DNA of 6,173 bases from Methanosarcinales archaeon. GTDB lineage: Archaea > Halobacteriota > Syntropharchaeia > Alkanophagales > Methanospirareceae. The notes below the pieces were generated by a model. That model searched no databases. It was not told the DNA's origin and worked only from the letters and a program-made list of their open reading frames with translations. Position numbers and translations under genes: made by a program. The DNA is taken from positions 1 through 6,173 of the forward strand of contig WJOV01000039.1 in NCBI GenBank assembly GCA_009618475.1, in the 5' to 3' direction. Positions 1-4,978 of the stretch are shown piece by piece. The first letter of the stretch is position 1. Each line of letters opens with the position of its first letter.

Positions 1-92
1 TTTCCCGGTAGTTCGGTTTTTATTTGCGTTCCCGCCGCGGTGATGGAAAAAGGATATTTCAATCAGTTTTAGATTATCTTCAGAGTGGAAAG

Positions 93-106
93 TTTCTTGA
101 AAGAAA
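93..106. repeat. 14-bp palindrome upstream of the eS1 TATA box
   Basis: TTTCTT (93-98) and AAGAAA (101-106) are perfect 6-base inverted arms separated by GA. They lie directly upstream of the first TATA box, where the BRE element and activators or repressors bind in archaea. The region is A/T-rich, so chance is a real possibility. Confidence 0.3.
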
Positions 107-135
107 GGTTTATAAGTAAAGGTTTTATTTATAAG
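104..135 (+). promoter_or_regulatory. Double TATA-box promoter of the eS1 operon
   Basis: Two identical TTTATAAG boxes lie at 109-116 and 128-135, each inside a repeated AAAGGTTT...ATAAG context (104-116 and 118-135, the second copy 5 bases longer). Archaeal transcription usually starts about 25 bases downstream of the box centre. The first box would therefore start a transcript near 139, giving a short leader that contains the GGAG at 153-156. The second box would start near 158, after that ribosome-binding site, so the first box fits the gene better. The assignment rests on sequence and spacing only. Confidence 0.6.
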
Positions 136-152
136 AAACAGAATAAAACAAA

Positions 153-170
153 GGAGCGTGAAGCGAACTG
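153..170 (+). promoter_or_regulatory. Ribosome-binding site deciding a CTG start
   Basis: GGAG at 153-156, inside GGAGCGTGA, is followed 11 bases later by CTG at 168-170. The reading frame of eS1 is closed by TGA at 159-161, and the only codons between that stop and the conserved N-terminus are AGC, GAA and CTG. The GGAG-to-start gap of 11 bases equals that of the gene starting at 3230 and is close to the 13 bases of the gene starting at 779. Confidence 0.6.
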
Positions 171-761
171 GCGAGGAAGAGACTGAAGGATAAGTGGAAA
201 GCAAAAGAGTGGTACACGGTATTAGCACCGAAGATGTTCGGCGACGTGAAGGCAGGGGATAGTGTGGCAGACGAGCCATCAAAGTTAATAGGAAGACGAG
301 TAGAGATGACCTTGGGAGACCTCACAGGCAAGCTCATAAAGAGTTCGAATTTGAAATTAGTGCTGGAGATAGACGATGTGGATCATAACATGGCTTATAC
401 AAAGTTCATAGGGCATAAGGTGGATAATGGTTATCTACGGAGTTTAGCGAGAAAAGGCATATCAAAGATAGACTCAAATATTAATGTCAGGACAAAAGAT
501 GGTGAGGAGATGTGTGTAAAATCGTCTTCTTTTACGCTAAAAAAGGCAAGTGGTTCACAGGTAAAGCTAATACGAAAGGTGATGGAGGAGATAATTATAA
601 ATAGAGCGAGTAGCTTAGAACTTAGCAACTATGTGCAAGAGATAATACTTGGGAAATTATCGTCTGACATATATAAGGCTGCGAAAAAGGTATATCCACT
701 GAGGCGAGTGGAGATAACCAAGACGGAAAGGTGCGGTGGTGGAAATCCAGCGCAAAGCTGA
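168..761 (+). CDS. rps3ae: Small-subunit ribosomal protein eS1 (S3Ae)
   Basis: This is the archaeal/eukaryotic-specific 30S protein eS1 (S3Ae), which sits at the mRNA exit side of the small subunit. Read from CTG 168 it is 197 residues, close to the usual archaeal length of about 200. The N-terminus then reads MARKRLKDKWKAKEWY, followed by the conserved APKMFG, GRRVEMTLGDLTG, a GH..DNGYLRSLARKGISKID block near residues 81-101, and a C-terminal YPLRRVEITKT segment. Starting at the first ATG (234) would delete 22 residues, including the strongly conserved K-W-K-x-K-E-W-Y motif. A CTG initiator is therefore preferred, although a single-base sequencing error hiding a GTG or ATG start cannot be excluded (GTG at 158 is in another frame). 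It is the first gene of a unit with the beta-CASP nuclease 17 bases downstream. Family identity is secure; only the start is uncertain. Confidence 0.95.
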   Translation: MARKRLKDKWKAKEWYTVLAPKMFGDVKAGDSVADEPSKLIGRRVEMTLGDLTGKLIKSSNLKLVLEIDDVDHNMAYTKFIGHKVDNGYLRSLARKGISKIDSNINVRTKDGEEMCVKSSSFTLKKASGSQVKLIRKVMEEIIINRASSLELSNYVQEIILGKLSSDIYKAAKKVYPLRRVEITKTERCGGGNPAQS

Positions 762-778
762 GGAGATAACGAAATAAA

Positions 779-2053
779 ATGAAACTAAAATTTCTTGGTG
801 GTTGCAACGAAGTAGGACGTTCTGCAATGTTGGTAGATGGAAAGATAATCATAGATTATGGACTCAGACCATCGGACCCCCCGGAGATACCGCTGGGAAG
901 TGGAACGATTTTGCCAAAGTCCGTGATTGTGTCGCATGCACATCTCGACCACTCAGGTATGGTTCCAAGTTTGATGGCTGGTGATATGGATATGGCACCG
1001 GATGTATATATGACCGCTGTAACGAGTGCTTTAACACAGCTTATGGGAAGAGACACGATAAAAGTAGGTAAAGACCAGGGATTCGTTTTCTTCGGGGAAG
1101 AAGACATCAGGAAAATGGATGCGCATACGCATACAGTCGCTTATGGTGAGAGGATTTCGTTAGACGGTTCCTCTAATTATGAGCTTGAGTTATGTAATGC
1201 GGGGCACATACCGGGTAGTTCCGCAATCTATCTGAGAAAAGAGAGTGAGGATATAAGCCTGCTTTACACCGGCGATATAAAAATGGATGCAACGCGGTTA
1301 ATGAAAAGCGCTTCTCCCGATGAGTTCCCGGCTTCTGACATCTTGCTTATAGAAAGCACATATTACGACAGGGAGCATAGGAACAGGAAGGAATTGGAGC
1401 GGGAATTCATAGACTCCATTAAGGAAACCTTAGATTCCGGGGGTAATGCGATTGTCCCGTGTTTTGCCGTGGGCAGGACACAGGAGATAGTGATGATGTT
1501 GCACTCGTATGGACTGACCCCTTATGTGGATGGTATGGGACTGAGCGTTTTTAGTTTGTTCAGGAATCATCCTTCGTTCTTGAAAGATGCGAAGGCGTTG
1601 AATGCTGCTTTTAGTGATGCCCGGTTTGTGAACTCGAAGAGGCGAAAGAAAGCCATTTCCGAACCTTCCGTAATTGTCACCACCGCAGGAATGCTTAGCG
1701 GTGGACCGGTGTTATATTATCTGAAGAAGATACACAAAGACCCGAGGAGCAAAGTCCTGCTCACTGGCTATCAAATAGAGGGGACGAACGGGAGAAGGTT
1801 GGTAGAGGAAGGATGTGTGGAGACGAATGGAGAGGTAGTGAAAGTGAATGCAGGAGTGGAGCAATATGACTTCTCAGCGCACGCAGGTGATTCCGAGCTG
1901 AAGGAGTTGGTGTCACGATTTTGCAGGAATGGCACTGAGGTTGTGTTCATGGTTCATGGAGAACGTACGGAAGAATTTGCGGCATGGGGAAGGGATAATT
2001 TCGGATACAATGCGATAGCGCCGAAGAATGGAGAAGAGTTTGTAATAGAGTGA
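779..2053 (+). CDS. Beta-CASP metallo-beta-lactamase ribonuclease, aCPSF2-like
   Basis: This predicted zinc-dependent RNA endo/5'-exonuclease has 424 residues. The metallo-beta-lactamase motifs are complete: HAHLDH at residues 53-58, H143 in AGHIPGS, and D166 in YTGDIKMD. The beta-CASP motifs are also present: A (E192 in LLIESTY), B (H368 in FSAHAG) and C (H393 in VHGE). The central PCFAVGRTQE (227-236) and TTAGMLSGGP (301-310) segments are typical of CPSF73-like enzymes. There is no N-terminal KH region, so it is not aCPSF1, the longer archaeal transcription-termination nuclease. The start FLGGCNEVGRSAMLVDG resembles aCPSF2 more than aRNase J, but I cannot separate these subfamilies with certainty. 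The cytoplasmic role is mRNA processing or decay. The eS1 stop codon overlaps its AGGAGAT ribosome-binding site (761-767), so the two genes are probably co-transcribed. Confidence 0.9.
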   Translation: MKLKFLGGCNEVGRSAMLVDGKIIIDYGLRPSDPPEIPLGSGTILPKSVIVSHAHLDHSGMVPSLMAGDMDMAPDVYMTAVTSALTQLMGRDTIKVGKDQGFVFFGEEDIRKMDAHTHTVAYGERISLDGSSNYELELCNAGHIPGSSAIYLRKESEDISLLYTGDIKMDATRLMKSASPDEFPASDILLIESTYYDREHRNRKELEREFIDSIKETLDSGGNAIVPCFAVGRTQEIVMMLHSYGLTPYVDGMGLSVFSLFRNHPSFLKDAKALNAAFSDARFVNSKRRKKAISEPSVIVTTAGMLSGGPVLYYLKKIHKDPRSKVLLTGYQIEGTNGRRLVEEGCVETNGEVVKVNAGVEQYDFSAHAGDSELKELVSRFCRNGTEVVFMVHGERTEEFAAWGRDNFGYNAIAPKNGEEFVIE

Positions 2054-2060
2054 AGGAGTT

Positions 2061-2103
2061 CCTTTTTATAACCACAAGATTATAACCATTTTTTCTTCCT
2101 TTG
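2061..2103 (+). terminator. Oligo-T termination region after the aCPSF2-like gene
   Basis: T-runs follow the stop codon on the coding strand: five Ts at 2063-2067, six at 2089-2094, then a pyrimidine-rich stretch to 2103. Archaeal termination relies on such U-tracts without a required hairpin. The nine-base repeat TTATAACCA (2066-2074 and 2080-2088) occurs inside the region; its meaning is unknown. Confidence 0.5.
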
Positions 2104-2140
2104 TCCAATATTTTTAATTATTTAAGATGTTCTGGAAATA

Positions 2141-2159
2141 AAAGTTAGCAGCAAACTTT
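2141..2159. promoter_or_regulatory. Candidate operator: 19-bp imperfect palindrome upstream of the TATA box
   Basis: The sequence AAAGTTAGCAGCAAACTTT is symmetrical about base 2150. The arms AAAGTT (2141-2146) and AACTTT (2154-2159) match perfectly, G2148/C2152 and C2149/G2151 also pair, and only 2147/2153 fail, so 8 of 9 positions match. It covers the BRE position and runs into the first bases of the TATA box. A dimeric helix-turn-helix regulator bound here could compete with or recruit TFB/TBP. No regulator gene is in the window. Confidence 0.45.
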
Positions 2160-2186
2160 ATTTATTACTAAATAGTAAGAACGACC
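2157..2186 (+). promoter_or_regulatory. Promoter of the ATPase pair, probably giving a leaderless mRNA
   Basis: The A/T box TTTATTTATTA (2157-2167) is centred about 25 bases before the ATG at 2187, the usual archaeal distance from TATA box to transcription start. The transcript would therefore begin at or within a few bases of the start codon. Consistent with that, the 20 bases before the ATG contain no Shine-Dalgarno-like GGAG or GGTG, unlike the eS1 and beta-CASP genes upstream. Confidence 0.55.
2165..2178. promoter_or_regulatory. Candidate operator: palindrome between the TATA box and the start codon
   Basis: TTACTA (2165-2170) and TAGTAA (2173-2178) are perfect 6-base inverted arms with an AA spacer. 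The site overlaps the 3' end of the TATA box and ends 8 bases before the ATG, which is the classic position for an archaeal repressor that blocks polymerase access. The 6+2+6 layout, and the shared TT.CT....AG.AA pattern, match the palindrome at 93-106. Chance in A/T-rich DNA cannot be ruled out. Confidence 0.4.
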
Positions 2187-3233
2187 ATGATAACGAAACT
2201 GAGAATAACGGATTTCAGAGGGATAAAAGAAGGTGAGATAGAATTAGCTCCGTTGACAATCCTCTTAGGAGGAAATAACTCGGGGAAGACAACGATTCTT
2301 GAAGCGCTGTTCTTAGCCCCAAATCCTTTTCGCACGGTTCCTTATGTGATTGGTGGTAACACAGCGGCAGAAGTCATACATTCGATGCATGAAACTCTCA
2401 GCAGTGAGGGATATGCGTTTTTGCTTTACAATTATACCGCAAACCAAGTTGAATTAGGCTGTAAAGTGGATGGAGATGACTATGTGCTCCTATTCACTAA
2501 AAAAGACATGTATATTATTGTGTCCACAAACAAGCAAGAGACTGGAGAGATTTATCCAGCAACAGTTGATGGTAAAGAGATAAAAACATGTAAGATTGGA
2601 AGAATGCCTATGTCCGGGCTTTTGCAGGTTCCTAATATAGGAGCAGAAGAATTGCCCATAGATAATACGCTCTTAATCAGCTCAAAATTGGTCAAAATGG
2701 GTTATCAATACTTAGAGAAAAATTGGGCATCAATAATAAATTTGGGGATTTGCAAAAAAGTTGCTGAGGACGTCTCAGGGCTTGTTTATGATAATTACAG
2801 AGACATAACGATAGAACCCTTTCTTGGTGGTAAATTGGCGATTTATGGATTCTTAGAAGACGGGCGGAGGATAAGGCTTGGCGACCTTGGTGAAGGTGTC
2901 CAGAGTTATATAATTGCGAGGATTCTTTACGAATTAGAGAAACCGAAGGTCTTGCTCTGGGATGATATTGAAGCGCATCTCAACCCGAGAATGCTGCTGA
3001 GTATTGCTGAATGGTTTTTTGATATAGTAGAAAATGGCAATCAAGTCATTTTTACAACGCACAGTTTAGAGGCTGCGAGAACGATAGCGGGTTTGAACGA
3101 AGAAAAAACAACAATTTATCTGACTTCATTGGAAAAGAGCATTCTTAAAGCTGAGGGTCTCACGTTAAAGGATATAGAGGAGCTTCTCGATGCCGGAATT
3201 GATGTGAGAGTTGCGGAGCCATTTTTACTATGA
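2187..3233 (+). CDS. AAA_15/OLD-like ABC-class ATPase
   Basis: This 348-residue protein has an SMC/RecF/OLD-type ATPase core. The N-terminus ITKLRITDFRGIKEGEIEL is the usual first strand of this class. Walker A is GGNNSGKT at residues 28-35. A signature-like LGDLGEGVQS is at 231-240, Walker B LLWDD with the following IEAHLNPR at 256-268, and the switch histidine H292 is in FTTHSLEAA. Residues about 50-200 form a variable insert in place of a long coiled coil. In Walker B the usual catalytic glutamate after the aspartate is replaced by D260, which may slow hydrolysis or shift that role to E262. The fused C-terminal TOPRIM nuclease of full OLD proteins is absent. The stop overlaps the start of the next gene by four bases, so the two products are likely made together and may form a complex. 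Relatives occur in defence systems and toxin-like ATPases, but the specific function here is unknown. Confidence 0.85.
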   Translation: MITKLRITDFRGIKEGEIELAPLTILLGGNNSGKTTILEALFLAPNPFRTVPYVIGGNTAAEVIHSMHETLSSEGYAFLLYNYTANQVELGCKVDGDDYVLLFTKKDMYIIVSTNKQETGEIYPATVDGKEIKTCKIGRMPMSGLLQVPNIGAEELPIDNTLLISSKLVKMGYQYLEKNWASIINLGICKKVAEDVSGLVYDNYRDITIEPFLGGKLAIYGFLEDGRRIRLGDLGEGVQSYIIARILYELEKPKVLLWDDIEAHLNPRMLLSIAEWFFDIVENGNQVIFTTHSLEAARTIAGLNEEKTTIYLTSLEKSILKAEGLTLKDIEELLDAGIDVRVAEPFLL

Positions 3234-3922
3234 AACTCTATCCGTTAGAGCTAAGCAGCAGATTAGTAACAAACATATCCAGAATTTCGAGGCGTCTTAA
3301 GATGGATGTTCTTGTCAAAGAAGTGGCTACGCGGGATTTGGATACTCTTGTGGTCATAGGTGACGGGACTCCCGATGATATAGCATTCCGCATAATTGCT
3401 TTCCATTTAAAGGGGGATAAAATTGCAGGGATAGTTAAACCTAAAGAGGAAAAGAGGATTGACTGTGTTGGTTTGATTCCTGCATACCTGAAAGGGAACA
3501 TTCGCAAAATCATATTTTTAATGGATCAAGAAGACGACAAACTGAGTACAATTTATGAAACGATTCACGAGGGCGTGAAAAAGATTGCAACAGGTAAAAT
3601 CAAAGTAATTGATGAAGAAAGCGAAAAAAGACTGAAAGTTTACGAATGTAAATATGGTAGCAAGGAATTTGAGTTGATACTCGTTATAAACGGTCTTGAT
3701 GAAATCCATACAGACAAACACAGCATAGAAGACCATTTACTGAAAGCTGCGGAACTGCTTTCAATAGAAGTTGGAGATTTTGGAAATTCCAAAGAGGCTT
3801 GGAACTCCATCAAAGATCGTCATGAGGACATTTTTAAAAAATTAAAGAAGAAGAGGAAAATTGTGGAAGGTGTATTCCCGCAGCAAATTCAAGGATGTAA
3901 ATATTTGGCGGAGAAGTTGTAA
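3230..3922 (+). CDS. Unrecognised ATPase partner with weak TOPRIM-like motifs
   Basis: I do not firmly recognise this 230-residue protein. It starts within the ATGA overlap of the ATPase stop, preceded by GGAG at 3215-3218. There is no signal peptide or membrane segment, so it should be cytoplasmic. A hydrophobic strand, TLVVIGDG (39-46), is followed by TPDDIAFRIIAFHL. A second strand, KIIFLMD (93-99), leads into the acidic cluster D99, E101, D102, D103, and SIEDHLLKAAELL (165-177) is a later acidic helix. This strand-helix-strand-DxxDD-then-IEDxLL order resembles TOPRIM-like partners of AAA_15 ATPases (DUF3226, DUF4276, DUF4435). The early TOPRIM glutamate has no clear counterpart, since G44-D45-G46 lies where it would be expected. 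A lysine-rich patch, KKLKKKRK (203-210), could bind nucleic acid. The gene is locally very A/T-rich (18 G+C of 60 at 3601-3660). It could equally be an antitoxin-like or accessory subunit. Confidence 0.55.
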   Translation: MKLYPLELSSRLVTNISRISRRLKMDVLVKEVATRDLDTLVVIGDGTPDDIAFRIIAFHLKGDKIAGIVKPKEEKRIDCVGLIPAYLKGNIRKIIFLMDQEDDKLSTIYETIHEGVKKIATGKIKVIDEESEKRLKVYECKYGSKEFELILVINGLDEIHTDKHSIEDHLLKAAELLSIEVGDFGNSKEAWNSIKDRHEDIFKKLKKKRKIVEGVFPQQIQGCKYLAEKL

Positions 3923-3937
3923 AGTTGCTTTTCCGAC

Positions 3938-4954
3938 TTAAAGCCTATTCAACACCGCTTTTATCAATCCAACCGGTCCCGTCATCATCATGTCGCCTGC
4001 GGGAGCGGAAAAGATACCGAGTCCTTTCATTTTCGCCCTCTTCGGTCCCGTCAGCGATATTATCTCAGGCTGGTTTTCTTCTATTGCCAATGCTCCGTGT
4101 CCACCGTCATCAAAAACCTCTTTAAATGTTATTTCTCCATCTGACAGTTTTTTAATGTAGTAACCGAGCTTTTGTTTATCGAGTAGGCGAGTATGGTGCT
4201 CAAAAACACCGGTTATTCGTTCCTCGTTCACGGACATCGCAATGGTATGCGCATTTCCAACGTTTATGCAAATACGATTCTTCTTCTCTTTCACACGTTC
4301 GTCTTCAAGCGAGCCCAAGACCGCAGCGGGTCCCGTATCCATCATGAGGATGTGCCCTTTATGCCATTTTCTCACGGATTGGAACAGCGAGTGCATCCTG
4401 CTAAGATTTTCCGGCACGTTATCGAGATAAGCGAAGGATTCTATTCCAGTTCCTACCTTCTCCGCTATTAAACGAAACCTATTTTCTCTATCGGTAACTC
4501 CCCGCGGTGCTACACCGTGATCCTGGACCGCAATCGCAATAACGTCAAAAGAGGTGTTCACACCGAAAGAAGAAAGAAATTTTAAAAGCCCACGATCGAA
4601 GTCAGAAATTCTAATAAGTTTTGCTTTTTTGTTCTTGTCCACTTCCTCCTCTGATATAATTTCAATACCATAGCTCTTAACGAGTTCCAAATCGTCTCTC
4701 AGTGTTCTCGCGGCTCTTTCGGTCATGAAAACCCTGTAGTTCCTGAGATGGTCGAGCACGGCACGAGAGAAGGGTCCGCCGCCCATTGTGTCGCCATGGA
4801 TTACCAAATCCTGCTTTGATTTCCTTATTTCGGATGCGAAGAAACGAGTGGGAGAGGGTAGAACGAGCTTGTATGCGTTATCGAATCCTATCTCGTCGTC
4901 ATAGACCATTATATCCTGCGTTCCGGCTCCTATGTCTATGGCAAGTATGTTCAT
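3938..4954 (-). CDS. DUF1786 (COG4012) ASKHA-fold protein
   Basis: This 338-residue protein has sugar-kinase/Hsp70/actin-type phosphate motifs: NILAIDIGAGTQDIMVYDD at the N-terminus (phosphate-1, D7-D14), a second MDTGPAA loop at 205-211, and NVGNAHT at 231-237. Conserved family blocks include HGDTMGGGPFS (53-63), QDHGVAPRGVTDRENRFR (144-161), LTGPKR (301-306) and a C-terminal APAGDMMMTGPVGLI. Family members are often labelled as pyruvate formate-lyase activating enzyme-like, but there is no radical-SAM CxxxCxxC motif here, so that label should not be used. It is a probable nucleotide-binding protein of unknown function. It lies 24 bases downstream of gatD on the same strand with no visible ribosome-binding site, and its 3' end converges on the ATPase pair. 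The start is fixed by the N-terminal phosphate motif, which begins only seven residues in. Confidence 0.85.
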   Translation of the reverse strand: MNILAIDIGAGTQDIMVYDDEIGFDNAYKLVLPSPTRFFASEIRKSKQDLVIHGDTMGGGPFSRAVLDHLRNYRVFMTERAARTLRDDLELVKSYGIEIISEEEVDKNKKAKLIRISDFDRGLLKFLSSFGVNTSFDVIAIAVQDHGVAPRGVTDRENRFRLIAEKVGTGIESFAYLDNVPENLSRMHSLFQSVRKWHKGHILMMDTGPAAVLGSLEDERVKEKKNRICINVGNAHTIAMSVNEERITGVFEHHTRLLDKQKLGYYIKKLSDGEITFKEVFDDGGHGALAIEENQPEIISLTGPKRAKMKGLGIFSAPAGDMMMTGPVGLIKAVLNRL

Positions 4955-4978
4955 AAGCTTTTTGGTTTGCGAATTTTA

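Noticed and set aside
1..72. Open frame entering from the left edge and ending with TAG at 70-72
   Set aside because: Only 23 codons are visible with no recognisable motif. It could be the tail of an upstream gene, but it is too short to support a call.
158..193. Short frame from GTG 158 (11 codons) as a leader peptide for eS1
   Set aside because: It lies one base after GGAG, too close for initiation, and has no attenuation-like composition. It matters only as a possible sign of a frameshift error.
234..761. ATG at 234 as the eS1 start (175 residues)
   Set aside because: It would drop the conserved K-W-K-A-K-E-W-Y segment encoded in frame just upstream, and no ribosome-binding site precedes it at a suitable distance.
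2066..2088. TTATAACCA repeat as a CRISPR or attachment-site remnant
   Set aside because: Only two 9-base copies occur, in an A/T-rich terminator region, and no matching copy was seen at the other end of the ATPase cassette.
4193..4471. Plus-strand open frames opposite the DUF1786 gene
   Set aside because: These are shadows of a well-conserved coding sequence with low-complexity Phe/Ser-rich translations and no supporting signals.
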